Positions 25,466-34,773 of a stretch of DNA of 64,000 bases are shown here, in pieces (position 1 is the stretch's first letter; every line of letters begins with the position of its first letter). Position numbers and translations under genes: made by a program. The notes beneath the pieces are model-generated. The model made no database searches, was not told the DNA's origin, and saw nothing but the letters and a program-made list of their open reading frames with translations. The DNA comes from G963669295 sp963669295. Its GTDB lineage: Bacteria > Bacteroidota > Bacteroidia > Flavobacteriales_D > CALLUQ01. The DNA lies in the NCBI GenBank assembly GCA_963669295.1, contig OY769938.1, positions 124,001 through 188,000 of the forward strand, read 5' to 3'.

Positions 25466-26239
25466 TCAACCCAAATCCCAGTCGTTGATGCCTTGTATAG
25501 CATGATGTGCCGTCATATCAAATTGTGTAGGTACAACCGAAACATAATGGTTGTTAAGTGCCCATACATCGGTGTCTTCTCCCTTGTCAAAGTTTTTAAA
25601 CTCCCCTTTCAGCCAGTAATACTCCCCACCAAACGGATCCAGTCGTACCTCAAACTCATCTTCCCAATGCGCCTTGCCCTGCCTACACACTTTAATCCCT
25701 TTCATTGCTTCTGCACTCACGTCAGGAATATTTACATTCAAGCAAATATCGTTGGGCATGCCATTCTTTAATGCATTTTCTACAATGGTGTGCACCACTT
25801 TTTTCGACGGTTCAAAATCAGCATCCTTATTGTGGTTGAGCAAAGAAAATCCAATCGATGGTATTCCTTCAATGGCTCCTTCAACAGCTGCCGACATGGT
25901 ACCAGAATACAACACATTAATCGAGCAATTTGCGCCATGATTAACGCCCGAAACCAATAAGTCGGGTTTGCCGTGTAAAATATTATAGATGGCCAACTTT
26001 ACACAATCTACCGGTGTACCATTACAAGCATAAGCTTCAACCCCCGGGTAGTCGTCGCTTTTCTTCATCCGCAACGGATCGTGTACTGTTATGGCATGCC
26101 CCATTCCCGATTGCGGGCTATCAGGAGCTACTACCAACACCTCTCCAAAAGATTGTACCACCTCCACTAAAGCAGCAATGCCCGGAGCTGTAATGCCATC
26201 ATCGTTGGTAACAAGTATTAAGGGTTTTTTCTTGCTCAT
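25466..26239 (-). CDS. surE: 5'/3'-nucleotidase SurE
   Basis: 257 residues from the ATG at 26239 (MSKKKPLILVTNDDG). The longer frame to 26269 is rejected because a -7-like box CAAAATTA (26257-26264, minus strand TAATTTTG) lies inside it. Family motifs: LVTNDDGITAPG with the metal-binding Asp pair, AVAPDSPQSGMG-type VVAPDSPQSGMGHAIT, CNGTPVDCVKLA and SGVNHGANCSINVLYSGTMSAA. SurE dephosphorylates nucleoside monophosphates and is linked to stationary-phase survival. First gene of the leftward envelope operon. Confidence 0.97.
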   Translation of the reverse strand: MSKKKPLILVTNDDGITAPGIAALVEVVQSFGEVLVVAPDSPQSGMGHAITVHDPLRMKKSDDYPGVEAYACNGTPVDCVKLAIYNILHGKPDLLVSGVNHGANCSINVLYSGTMSAAVEGAIEGIPSIGFSLLNHNKDADFEPSKKVVHTIVENALKNGMPNDICLNVNIPDVSAEAMKGIKVCRQGKAHWEDEFEVRLDPFGGEYYWLKGEFKNFDKGEDTDVWALNNHYVSVVPTQFDMTAHHAIQGINDWDLG

Positions 26240-26256
26240 GGTATAAGAATAAGCTG

Positions 26257-26264
26257 CAAAATTA
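26257..26264 (-). promoter_or_regulatory. Possible -7 box of the surE operon
   Basis: Minus-strand TAATTTTG fits TAnnTTTG exactly. The upstream -33 region is poor (GTTT about 20 bases away). A start point near 26250 fits the surE start codon at 26239. Confidence 0.35.
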
Positions 26265-26369
26265 ACCATTTTATGGTTATGGAAAACAGGCGGTTTTTGA
26301 GTCTTTTACTAGTTAAATACTAAAATTCAGATATTTTTGTTCATTACTAAGGTTTAATCGCGAAAGAAG

Positions 26370-28037
26370 ATGAAAATAACACCCTTGTTCTGCTCCTTCC
26401 TACTGCTTCCATTGATATTGTTTGCAGGAACCGAGCAAAAAGTACCGTCGAAAATAAAAAGTGTAACCGTTTTTTTAAGTGGTGCCCAGGTTAATCGAGA
26501 AGCTGAGGTTATCCTATCGGCCGGTGTCAATGAAATTGTATTCGAAGGGCTTTCCCCATACATCGATCCCAATAGCATTCAAGTAAAGGGAAGCAAACAG
26601 TTCACCATCCTTTCTGTTAACCATAGAACCAATTACCTCGATAAGCTAGAAAAATCAACAGAAGCTAAAAAAGTAGAGGAAAAGCTAAAAGCCGAAAAGC
26701 TCAACCTCGAGTTAAAAAATAGCGAGCAATTCATCTACGAGGAAGAGAAGGCCATGATTTTAACCAATAAATCGGCCAGGGATGAAAAGGAAGGCTTGTT
26801 TGTGGAAGACCTGGATGCCCTAGCTACATTTTATCGCGAACGATTGAAAGACATCCAATTCAAACTACTGGAAGTAAAACAAGACCAAAAAACCATAAGC
26901 AAAGAAATCTCCAGGTTAGAACGACAGTTGCGCGAGTTAAACGGTCAAAAAAAGGTGAATACCGGTGAAGTTATTGTAAGCATATCTTCAAACAGTCGTG
27001 TAAAAAGCAACATTGCCATAAGCTTTTTTGTTTACAATGCCGGGTGGATTCCCAACTACGATGTTCGATCACAAGATGTAAACTCGCCAGTAAAGCTAAC
27101 CTATAAAGGAAAAGTATATCAAAACTCTGGCAACGACTGGAACAATGTAAAGATGGTGCTTTCTACAGGCAATCCAAAGCAAAACAATACCAAACCAACA
27201 GTTCGTGCTCATGTATTGGAATACTATGAAAATGACCGCATCAAAATGAACCTGGTAGGTGCTATTGGCAATAAGGAACGGAGCAACTCAACAGGATGGG
27301 CTTACAATGGCGACTATAAATTGGAAGAGGGAGCTGTAGCATCCGACTCAAGTTTAATTACAGGGTCGCAGTCATTGTTTGGCATAAAAAACACCACCAG
27401 TGCCGATTATACTACGGTGGGTGCAAGCAATGTAAACGCCGAATTTGAAATTAACCTCCCCTACTCTATTCCTAGCGATGGTAAGCAGTACGATGTAGAA
27501 ATTAAAAAACATAACATCACCGCTTCGTACCAATACTATGCAGCGCCCAAATTCGATAAAGATGCCTTTTTGATTGCCGCAGTTACCAACTGGGACCAAC
27601 TTAGTCTGCTTTCAGGAGAAGCCAACATCTATTATCAAGGAACATTTGTGGGGCGTTCTTACATCAATACCCAGGTAACAGAAGATACCCTCGATGTTTC
27701 GTTAGGGCGTGATAAAGGCATTGTAGTACAGCGAAAAAAGATTAAAGATTTCAGCAAAACCGCTGTAATTGGTTCAAGTAAAAAAGTAACATTGGGCATT
27801 GAAATAAGCTTGCGCAATAACAAAAGCGTGCCTGTAACCATCGATCTGGAAGATCAAATTCCTATTTCAAAAGACAAAGAAATCGTAGTAGAAGCCATTG
27901 ACCTTGCCAATGCCAGCCACAACAAGTCTACCGGAAAACTGAGTTGGAAAGTGGAGTTAGCGCCAGGGGCATCTGCTTCCTATCGCATTCAGTATTCGGT
28001 AAAGTATCCCAAAAACAAAACCATTCCTAATTTCTAG
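26370..28037 (+). CDS. DUF4139/DUF4140 (mucoidy inhibitor MuiA-like) protein, copy 1
   Basis: 555 residues with a signal peptide (ending near FAGTEQK). DUF4140 at about 27-125 (SVTVFLSGAQVNREAEVIL, FEGLSPYIDPNSIQVKG), a long coiled coil of about 110-205 (KEISRLERQLRELNG), and DUF4139 from about 215 (SFFVYNAGWIPNYDVRSQD, LTYKGKVYQNSGNDW, LSTGNP) to the end (DLEDQIPISKDKEIVVEAI). Family function is unknown; the MuiA name comes from an E. coli mucoidy phenotype. It is followed 15 bases later by a paralogue of the same layout. Confidence 0.9.
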   Translation: MKITPLFCSFLLLPLILFAGTEQKVPSKIKSVTVFLSGAQVNREAEVILSAGVNEIVFEGLSPYIDPNSIQVKGSKQFTILSVNHRTNYLDKLEKSTEAKKVEEKLKAEKLNLELKNSEQFIYEEEKAMILTNKSARDEKEGLFVEDLDALATFYRERLKDIQFKLLEVKQDQKTISKEISRLERQLRELNGQKKVNTGEVIVSISSNSRVKSNIAISFFVYNAGWIPNYDVRSQDVNSPVKLTYKGKVYQNSGNDWNNVKMVLSTGNPKQNNTKPTVRAHVLEYYENDRIKMNLVGAIGNKERSNSTGWAYNGDYKLEEGAVASDSSLITGSQSLFGIKNTTSADYTTVGASNVNAEFEINLPYSIPSDGKQYDVEIKKHNITASYQYYAAPKFDKDAFLIAAVTNWDQLSLLSGEANIYYQGTFVGRSYINTQVTEDTLDVSLGRDKGIVVQRKKIKDFSKTAVIGSSKKVTLGIEISLRNNKSVPVTIDLEDQIPISKDKEIVVEAIDLANASHNKSTGKLSWKVELAPGASASYRIQYSVKYPKNKTIPNF

Positions 28038-28052
28038 CATAAAGGTACCGTC

Positions 28053-29705
28053 ATGAAAAAGATCATCACAACCGCACTTCACCTCGTCATCGCGCTATCG
28101 CTTTTTGCTCAAGAAAAGGAAACCGATGTACACTCTGAAATTAAAGCTGCTACCGTTTTTCTTAACGGAGCGCAAGTTACCCGTGAAGCTACCGTTACAC
28201 TTGAACAAGGGAACAATACCCTTTCCTTTAAAGACCTGAGCTATCAGATCAATGCCAGTAGCGTTCAAATTCAAGGCAATAAGCAATTCACCATCCTTTC
28301 GGTAAACCATAAAGTCAACTACCTCAGTCAATTGGAAGTGCCTAAAGAAGTTACTGAGTTAGAAGAACGTATTAGAGGCGAAGAGTTTAAACTGGAGGTG
28401 CGTAAAAACCTTAGGGAAGTATACGAAGAAGAACAAAAAATGATTTTGGCCAATAAAAGCATCAAGGGCAATCAATCGTCGATGGATGTAGAAGACCTGG
28501 AAGCATTGGCCGATTTTTATCGTGAAAAGCTTAAAGAAATTCAATACAAACTCATTGATGTTAAGCGCGATGAAGACAACATCAGCCAAAAAAGAAATGA
28601 ATTGGTACAGCAACTTCAAATACTTCGTGCCTCCCGAAATAAGCCTTCCAGTGAAGTAGTGGTTAAAGTTACTGCTGATCAACGCGTTAATGTAACCATG
28701 CGCATCAGTTACATGGTACATGATGCTGGCTGGGAACCCAATTACGACATTCGCTCTGAAGACATCACGGGGCCTATTGAACTTACGTATAAAGGCAAGG
28801 TGTATCAAAATACCGGACACGATTGGAAAGACATTAACATCACCTTATCTACCGGAAACCCCACTTTAAGTGGCGTTAAACCTGAAGTAATCGCATGGGA
28901 ATTATCGTTTAACAGCATTTACGATTACAAGCTTGATAACCGCAGGCTCTCTATGTTTAAGACCAAACAATTAAATTCATCCAACCGACTTTATGACATG
29001 GATGAAGCCATGGAAAAAGCACCCGCTGGTAAGTTTGAGAAAGATCAACTGTACAGGGATGAAAGTAAATCAATCGCTAATTTCACCAACGTTAGCCAAG
29101 GCAGTGTGAATACCGAATTCAAAATTAAAGTTCCCTACTCTATTCCTTCGGATGGCAACTTGTACGACGTAGAAATTCAAAAGCACGACTTGCCAGTTAA
29201 TTACACCTATTTTGCCGCTCCAAAATTCGATAAGGACGCTTTTTTAGTAGCACAAGTATCGGGATGGGACGAGTATAATTTGCTTTCAGGGTTTTCCAAT
29301 ACCTACTACCAGGGTACCTATGTAGGCAAGTCGTTTCTCAACACCAACACTACTAACGATACATTAGAGTTATCGTTGGGGCGTGATAAAGGGTTGGTAG
29401 TGGACCGCAAAAAAACGAGAGACTTTACCAAAAATGCCGGATCGAGCAAAAAGGTAACCATGGGATTGGAAATCAACTTGCGCAACAACAAAAAGAAAAC
29501 GGTGATTGTAAATTTAGAAGATCAAATTCCCATTTCAGATACAAAAGATATTGTTGTTGAATTGGTAGAATCTTCTGGTGCAGAACACAACGAGGAAACA
29601 GGCAAACTAAAATGGAAAGTCATTTTAGGTCCGGGAGAAGCACGAACCTATAAATTCAGCTATACCGTTAAATATCCTAAAGACAAAACACTGACCAACC
29701 TTTGA
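28053..29705 (+). CDS. DUF4139/DUF4140 (MuiA-like) protein, copy 2
   Basis: 550 residues, same domain order as the gene before it: signal peptide to about 20, DUF4140 (AATVFLNGAQVTREATVTL), coiled coil (about 100-190) and DUF4139 (YMVHDAGWEPNYDIRSED, DQIPISDTKDIVVELV). The two align over their full length with long identical blocks such as SVQI/VQG-KQFTILSVNH and PKFDKDAFL, so this is a tandem duplication that has since diverged, mainly in the region around residues 280-345. Its stop codon overlaps the methyltransferase start (TGATG). Confidence 0.9.
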   Translation: MKKIITTALHLVIALSLFAQEKETDVHSEIKAATVFLNGAQVTREATVTLEQGNNTLSFKDLSYQINASSVQIQGNKQFTILSVNHKVNYLSQLEVPKEVTELEERIRGEEFKLEVRKNLREVYEEEQKMILANKSIKGNQSSMDVEDLEALADFYREKLKEIQYKLIDVKRDEDNISQKRNELVQQLQILRASRNKPSSEVVVKVTADQRVNVTMRISYMVHDAGWEPNYDIRSEDITGPIELTYKGKVYQNTGHDWKDINITLSTGNPTLSGVKPEVIAWELSFNSIYDYKLDNRRLSMFKTKQLNSSNRLYDMDEAMEKAPAGKFEKDQLYRDESKSIANFTNVSQGSVNTEFKIKVPYSIPSDGNLYDVEIQKHDLPVNYTYFAAPKFDKDAFLVAQVSGWDEYNLLSGFSNTYYQGTYVGKSFLNTNTTNDTLELSLGRDKGLVVDRKKTRDFTKNAGSSKKVTMGLEINLRNNKKKTVIVNLEDQIPISDTKDIVVELVESSGAEHNEETGKLKWKVILGPGEARTYKFSYTVKYPKDKTLTNL

Positions 29706-30475
29706 TGGCTGACTACAATAAACAATCTACCAGTCGTTTTTCTGATCGGGTAGACAATTACATTAAATACCGACCGGGATACCCCGATGCTGTTATTCCT
29801 TACTTTATTGAACAACACTGGCTTACTTCCAATGCAGTGGTCATCGATGTTGGTTCGGGTACCGGAATTTCTACCGAATTGTTCTTAGCAAATGGCAATA
29901 CAACATATGGCGTTGAGCCCAATGATGCCATGCGCCTGGGAGCAGAACAACAATTAAACCATTACGATAAATTCATTAGCATTGCAGGTACCGCTGAACA
30001 AACAACACTTGAAACCGACCTTGCCGATATAGTAATTGCAGGGCAAGCCTTTCATTGGTTTGATCAACATGCAACAAAAGAAGAGTTCAAGCGCATTTTA
30101 AAACCGGGAGGAATTGCTTCCATTATGTGGAATGTTCGTAAAACCGAAACACCTTTTTTGCATGCCTATGAACAGTGGTTGCATCAATATGCTTCCGACT
30201 ACGCACAGGTAGATCACCGCAACGTTGATGCCCAAAAAATTCAACAGTTCTTTGCTCCTAACAAAGTAGTAGAGATCACATTCCCCAACCAACAGGTATT
30301 TGACTTTGAAGGATTTAAAGGTAGAGTGCTTTCTTCCTCCTATGTTCCTAACCAGGAACACCCCAATTTTGAAGTAATGATGCACACACTAAGAGACTTG
30401 TTTGAAGCACATCAAAAATCAAACACTGTAGTTTTTGAATACGATACTGTGCTGTTTACCGGCACACTGCATTAA
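29705..30475 (+). CDS. Class I SAM-dependent methyltransferase
   Basis: 256 residues from the ATG at 29705, which overlaps the upstream stop by one base; the TTG before it is less likely. SAM-binding motif I is VIDVGSGTGIS at about residue 47-57; acidic motif II is YGVEPNDAM; the post-II region IVIAGQAFHWFD and the LKPGGIASIMWN motif are those of the Methyltransf_11/25 type (trans-aconitate or ubiquinone-like methyltransferases). The N-terminus SRFSDRVDNYIKYRPGYPDAVIPYF is typical for this subgroup. Substrate unknown. Confidence 0.9.
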   Translation: MADYNKQSTSRFSDRVDNYIKYRPGYPDAVIPYFIEQHWLTSNAVVIDVGSGTGISTELFLANGNTTYGVEPNDAMRLGAEQQLNHYDKFISIAGTAEQTTLETDLADIVIAGQAFHWFDQHATKEEFKRILKPGGIASIMWNVRKTETPFLHAYEQWLHQYASDYAQVDHRNVDAQKIQQFFAPNKVVEITFPNQQVFDFEGFKGRVLSSSYVPNQEHPNFEVMMHTLRDLFEAHQKSNTVVFEYDTVLFTGTLH

Positions 30476-30523
30476 CCCTTCAACGATATTCATAAATGGT
30501 TAACTTAGCTAAAAATTAGTTTC

Positions 30524-31837
30524 ATGCCTCGAATCATATCCGGACTTCTATTGTTGTGCATTGCCTTTACCCTTACCCAATGTAAAAGCGAAGATGAAAT
30601 TCAATTGGAAAAAGAGCGGGAAGAAATGGCCAAGCTCATTGCAGAAAGCAAAAGTGTTAGTGTATACAAAGGGCTAAAAATTCTGATTCGATCCATGCCC
30701 GTATCCAACGGACAGGAAAACATCGACATCAAAGCCTTGAAAGAAGCACATGCCGACGACAACGTAATAAAAGCTGCCAAGGTGAAAAAGATATCGTATG
30801 GTATTGTAGGCAGGCTATTTGGACTCGACACCGGGCAGGAATCCATGTCGATATTAGAAGGGGCAGTGCTTACCAAAGAAGTGTATGATTTACGCAATGA
30901 AATCAAAAACTTGAATGAAGATGACTTTCCAACCGTCCTGGAAGTATTTTCTTCTTATGCAGGCATTACAGGAGGAAATGCTGCCGACCTTCCAGAAAAG
31001 CTAAAGTGGAACAGCACCAAAGAGCACATGGTAATTGCATTGGTGTTAGACGGAGCCAAATCGTTGCCCAATAAGGTAAAGGTATACGAGCTATCGATGA
31101 TTGACACCGACCATTTAGACAACAATGAATTCAAACCATTGGCACAAATTTTCCAGGGCTTGCTATTGATGGAAGAAGAATGGTATTACCTCTCTGAAGA
31201 GGCATTGAGCAAAGCAATTAACGAACTCGACAACAATCAAATTGTGCTTTCCAACCCTGAGGCATTGCCCGTAATCCCTACCAGTAAACTTCCTAACGAA
31301 GAAGCTCAACTCAAGCAATTGCATGCCATTGCTGCTATGTTGCGTGGCTATGCACGCCACCACATGGAAAGTGAAGATAAAAATGAGTTGGCGTATACCG
31401 ACTTCGAACAATTTGTAAATGATGCTGACCAACTAGGCATCAATAATGAATTGAGCTGGCTCATTGGAGCGATCGTATACATTAAAAATGAGGATACCGA
31501 AAAAGCAAAACACTTTCTCGACCAGCTTAAAAAAAGTGATATGCTTGCCGAAGACGAAATTGAAGCTATTGACGAAATCAAAGCACTGATCGACAAGAAC
31601 AAATCTGACAAAGCACTTTCTACCCTCTCCGAGAAAATTCGCATTACCAAAATCCTGTCTTCGCACTTACTAAAATATGCTGCCAATACAGAATTCTTTA
31701 AAGGCATTGCCAAAACTGCTGCCGGAAAAAAACTAATAGAACTACCTGTGCTCATCGATAAAGAATACAGCAAATATGGCAGTTATATTGAAGCTGCTGA
31801 AAAGGGAAGTAACTTGCTCGACAAAGTATTGAACTAA
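30524..31837 (+). CDS. Lipoprotein with helical repeats, unknown function
   Basis: 437 residues. Lipobox FTLTQC (Cys20). The mature part is almost all alpha-helical and acidic: an early coiled segment EIQLEKEREEMAKLIAESKS, then several helix pairs (FKPLAQIFQGLLLMEEEWYYLSEEALSKAINEL, AIVYIKNEDTEKAKHFLDQLKKSDM) that look like degenerate TPR units. It is likely anchored in a membrane with a scaffold role. It stands alone, 48 bases after the methyltransferase. Confidence 0.75.
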   Translation: MPRIISGLLLLCIAFTLTQCKSEDEIQLEKEREEMAKLIAESKSVSVYKGLKILIRSMPVSNGQENIDIKALKEAHADDNVIKAAKVKKISYGIVGRLFGLDTGQESMSILEGAVLTKEVYDLRNEIKNLNEDDFPTVLEVFSSYAGITGGNAADLPEKLKWNSTKEHMVIALVLDGAKSLPNKVKVYELSMIDTDHLDNNEFKPLAQIFQGLLLMEEEWYYLSEEALSKAINELDNNQIVLSNPEALPVIPTSKLPNEEAQLKQLHAIAAMLRGYARHHMESEDKNELAYTDFEQFVNDADQLGINNELSWLIGAIVYIKNEDTEKAKHFLDQLKKSDMLAEDEIEAIDEIKALIDKNKSDKALSTLSEKIRITKILSSHLLKYAANTEFFKGIAKTAAGKKLIELPVLIDKEYSKYGSYIEAAEKGSNLLDKVLN

Positions 31838-31920
31838 TGTCTCAATGCTTTAACATACTTTAACAATTTCATTGTAATTATTGGTATGGAAGTTGCGTTG
31901 TTCAATTGCAAAACGCAACC

Positions 31921-32532
31921 ATGAGCAACGTAGATCGTAGAAACTTCATTAAACAAGCTGGCATATTTGCCGCAGCAGTAACCGTATTTGGTTGTGCCAG
32001 TTTTAAACCTGAAGAAGAACGTTTTGTAGGAGATTGTAAAACCACAGACGATATTCTAGGACCATTTTACCGCCCTAATGCCCCTATACGAAAAGACCTT
32101 ACTTACGAAGGACAGGAAGGCACGCAGGTAATTGTTCATGGCAAAGTGTACGGTGAAGATTGTACTACTCCTTTAAAAAATGCATTGGTAGAACTATGGC
32201 ATGCAGATCATGAAGGTGATTACGACAATCAAAGCAAAGCATTTTTACAACGGGCTCGTTGGTATACCAAAGAAAACGGAACGTATTCGTTTAAAACCAT
32301 TGTTCCTGGAAGGTACTTAAATGGTGGGCAATACCGGCCGGCACATTTCCACTTTCGGGTAACCAACAACAATAACAAAGAGCTCATTTCTCAAGTGTAT
32401 TTTAAAGGAGACCCCTACATTGAAGTAGATCCGTGGGCTTCAGAAGAAAAAGCAAAGTTGAGAATACTTCCTATGGAGGAAGTAGGTGGTGCACAAAAAG
32501 TACACTTCAATATTTATTTGGCAAATTCCTAA
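31921..32532 (+). CDS. Intradiol ring-cleavage dioxygenase-like lipoprotein
   Basis: 203 residues from the ATG at 31921. The start DRRNFIKQAGIFAAAVTVFGCASF combines a Tat-like RR motif with a lipobox Cys25, so a folded, metal-loaded protein may be exported and lipidated. The catalytic domain includes DDILGPFYRPNAP (43-55), GKVYGEDCTTPLKNALVELWHAD, EGDYDN (Tyr101), VPGRY (Tyr132) and RPAHFHF (His142, His144): the two Tyr and two His ligands of non-haem Fe(III) in intradiol dioxygenases. Substrate unknown; an extracytoplasmic one is implied. A terminator follows. Confidence 0.87.
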   Translation: MSNVDRRNFIKQAGIFAAAVTVFGCASFKPEEERFVGDCKTTDDILGPFYRPNAPIRKDLTYEGQEGTQVIVHGKVYGEDCTTPLKNALVELWHADHEGDYDNQSKAFLQRARWYTKENGTYSFKTIVPGRYLNGGQYRPAHFHFRVTNNNNKELISQVYFKGDPYIEVDPWASEEKAKLRILPMEEVGGAQKVHFNIYLANS

Positions 32533-32569
32533 GTTAGCAGCAATATATCTTTTATTACCTACCTTTAAA

Positions 32570-32600
32570 AACGGCCTCGATTACTCGAGGCCGTTCCTTT
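32570..32600 (+). terminator. Rho-independent terminator
   Basis: AACGGCCTCGA, loop TTAC, TCGAGGCCGTT: a perfect 11-bp stem, followed by CCTTTTAT. It lies 37 bases after the dioxygenase stop. Confidence 0.8.
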
Positions 32601-32627
32601 TATCGCTTCAAAACTTTTCATTCTTTT

Positions 32628-32682
32628 TTGCAACTCTGTTGCATTAACAAACTTTTTACTTACATTTGCGACAGTATTGCAA
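32628..32682. promoter_or_regulatory. Two TTGCAAC-N3-GTTGCAA-type inverted repeats (candidate operators)
   Basis: Site 1 (32628-32644): TTGCAAC TCT GTTGCAT, perfect over its inner 6 bp. Site 2 (32666-32682): TTGCGAC AGT ATTGCAA, same pattern with two symmetric changes. Their centres are 38 bases apart. They lie about 320-375 bases upstream of the Fur-family gene. The pattern fits a dimeric metalloregulator site, and autoregulation is an inference. Confidence 0.45.
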
Positions 32683-33002
32683 AAGCAATAACATGTATAT
32701 CACCTCCATAGATTAGTACCAATGTCGAATTCAAGGCATGTCACCATGCCAACAAAATACTTCCTATGGGGGTGATTTCACCCTTAATTTTTGCTAACAC
32801 TCCTACTATCTACTCCATAAGCTCCTAATGAATTGTAGTAGACAGGTAACACCTCAAAAAATGCAGCTGTATTGGAATTGCTTACTCGTGGTCAAACAAC
32901 CATCAATGTTGGTGTAGTGAAACAATTTGAAACAAACAATGAGTGAACCGATTTTGACAATACCAAAGATAGGTGTTAACTTTAAGGCTTCTTTAAGTTA
33001 AC

Positions 33003-33425
33003 ATGTTGAATCCAAATAAAATACTTTCCGACTATCAATTGCGTAAAACCAATTGCCGTGTTGCTGTGTTAAATATTTTTATCCAAAACCAACACATTGG
33101 ATTGTCGGAAACCTATTTAGAACATCATACAGATGGTGCCTTTGATCGGGCCACTATTTATCGTACTCTAAATACTTTTCAAGAAAAAGGGGTGATTCAC
33201 CGTATTTTAGATGAAGACAATGTAGTAAAGTATGCCCTTTGCATCGACACTTGTTCACCTGACCACCATCATCACGAACACATTCATTTTAAATGTACCA
33301 CATGCAATACCACTACCTGTTTAGATGAGGTATCGGCAGTAGAAATACAATTGCCAGGAGGGTACACCAAAAAGGAAGCAAATTATTTAATTGTTGGTGT
33401 TTGCAATAAATGCAACGCTGCCTAG
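33003..33425 (+). CDS. Fur family metalloregulator (Zur-like)
   Basis: 140 residues. N-terminal winged-helix domain (about 1-80) with LRKTNCRVAVLNIF, a SETYLEHH segment and FDRATIYRTLNTFQEKGVIHRI, the recognition helix pattern of Fur proteins. The C-terminal dimerisation domain has a run of four His followed by EHIHFKC (sensory metal site) and two CxxC pairs, CTTC and CNKC, for structural zinc. The many His and Cys and the length fit Zur or a Bacteroidota Fur subtype; which metal it senses cannot be told. The C1 peptidase follows 19 bases later. Confidence 0.9.
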   Translation: MLNPNKILSDYQLRKTNCRVAVLNIFIQNQHIGLSETYLEHHTDGAFDRATIYRTLNTFQEKGVIHRILDEDNVVKYALCIDTCSPDHHHHEHIHFKCTTCNTTTCLDEVSAVEIQLPGGYTKKEANYLIVGVCNKCNAA

Positions 33426-33444
33426 GAAAATTAAGAACCAAATT

Positions 33445-34704
33445 ATGAAAAAAGTTATCGCTCTTACCCTGTGCACACTTGTTGCTGGAGTTTCCTTCGG
33501 ACAAAAACAAGAAAAAGACAAAGGGGTTTACAAAGAATACGACCGCAATTCAAGCTATTATGTGAATAGCATTTTGAAAGGCATCAATGATTATGAAAAA
33601 CCAGCGAAGAAAAAGAAGATCTCCCGACGTTTACGAATAGACTTCTCGGGTAGAAACCTACCTACCGATCCTTCTGCTTACAAGCAGTCGTGGCATAACA
33701 ATCCGGTTTCTCAAGGCAATACAGGTACTTGCTGGTGTTTTTCTACCACTTCATTTTACGAAAGTGAAGTAAAGCGAATTGCAGGAAAAGAAGTGAAATT
33801 GGCAGAAATGTATACCGTGTATTGGGAATACATCGAACGCGCTAAGTACTTTGTAGAAAAGAGAGGGAAAATGCACCTTGGAGAAGGTTCTGAAACCAAT
33901 GCTGTGGCAAGAATGATGAGCATGTATGGCATCGTTCCTCATAGTGAATACACCGGACTTAAGGCTGGACAAAAATTTCACTCGCATGCAAAAATGTTTG
34001 ATGAATTAGATGCCTACCTCAAGTCGGTAAAAGAACAAAATGCCTGGAATGAGGCAGAGGTGGTAGCTACCACCAAGGCCATTCTAAATCATTACATCGG
34101 TACTCCTCCAGGCGAATTCACAGTGGATGGTAAAACATATACCCCTAAGAGCTATATGAGTGACTATCTTCAATTAAAGACAGGAGACTACGTAAATTTA
34201 ATGTCGTTAAAGAAAAGCCCTTACTACGAAGATGCAGAATACAAAGTGCCTGATAACTGGTGGCACAGTAGCAACTACAAAAACATCCCACTTAACGATT
34301 TCGTAAATACCATCAAGCAAAGCATTAAAGATGGTTATACCATAAGTATTGGTGGCGATGTTTCGGAAGTAGGGTTTGACTCGCAAGAACAGGTAGCTGT
34401 GGTTCCAACCTTCGACATTCCTTCGGAATACATTGATGAAAATGCACGCCAGATGCGTTTCAATAACAAAAGTACTACCGACGATCATGCCATGCATATG
34501 GTAGGCTATCAAGACCGTGAAGATGGCACCTGGTTTTTAATTAAAGATTCAGGGTCAGGGTCAAGAAACTGTGGAGAAGGATGCAAAAAGTTTGGCTATT
34601 ACTTCTTTCATGAAGACTATGTGAAGCTAAAAATGATGACAGTAACACTGCATAAAGATGCGGTCAAGAAACTGCAAAAGAAATTTAAGGAAACCAATCC
34701 TTAA
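33445..34704 (+). CDS. C1 family (papain/bleomycin hydrolase-like) secreted cysteine peptidase
   Basis: 419 residues from the ATG at 33445, which opens a signal peptide (MKKVIALTLCTLVAGVSFGQ); the frame further upstream overlaps the Fur-family gene. Catalytic elements: VSQGNTGTCWCFS with oxyanion Gln90 and Cys96, DDHAMHMVGYQ with the catalytic His, and FLIKDSGSGS where the usual Asn of NSW is Asp. The insert between Cys and His is long, as in bleomycin hydrolases/aminopeptidase C, but the protein is exported. No T9SS domain. A strong terminator follows. Confidence 0.9.
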   Translation: MKKVIALTLCTLVAGVSFGQKQEKDKGVYKEYDRNSSYYVNSILKGINDYEKPAKKKKISRRLRIDFSGRNLPTDPSAYKQSWHNNPVSQGNTGTCWCFSTTSFYESEVKRIAGKEVKLAEMYTVYWEYIERAKYFVEKRGKMHLGEGSETNAVARMMSMYGIVPHSEYTGLKAGQKFHSHAKMFDELDAYLKSVKEQNAWNEAEVVATTKAILNHYIGTPPGEFTVDGKTYTPKSYMSDYLQLKTGDYVNLMSLKKSPYYEDAEYKVPDNWWHSSNYKNIPLNDFVNTIKQSIKDGYTISIGGDVSEVGFDSQEQVAVVPTFDIPSEYIDENARQMRFNNKSTTDDHAMHMVGYQDREDGTWFLIKDSGSGSRNCGEGCKKFGYYFFHEDYVKLKMMTVTLHKDAVKKLQKKFKETNP

Positions 34705-34711
34705 ATGAAGA

Positions 34712-34736
34712 AACGCCTCTCCGGAGGCGTTTTTTT
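34712..34736 (+). terminator. Rho-independent terminator
   Basis: AACGCCTC, loop TCCG, GAGGCGTT, then a T run to 34736. It starts 7 bases after the C1 peptidase stop and separates that gene from the PorN-like operon. Confidence 0.92.
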
Positions 34737-34773
34737 ATTTCTTATATTTATCTCTTCATCAAAACTGTGTAGT

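Larger units (their letters stand above)
32533..33002. other. Intergenic region with terminator, inverted repeats and no recognisable gene
   Basis: 470 bases between the dioxygenase and the Fur-family gene. After the terminator come two related inverted repeats at 32628-32644 and 32666-32682. The rest has only short open stretches in shifting frames, for example a run of 39 codons ending at 32829 and one of 34 codons ending at 32945; they have a protein-like look but no start and no family. A decayed small gene is possible. Confidence 0.5.

Noticed and set aside
26240..26269. Longer surE start at 26269
   Set aside because: The standard SurE start is at 26239 and a probable -7 box lies within the extension.
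34705..34773. In-frame extension of the PorN-like gene back to 34705
   Set aside because: It translates the terminator hairpin of the C1 peptidase gene, and the Met at 34774 starts a proper signal peptide.
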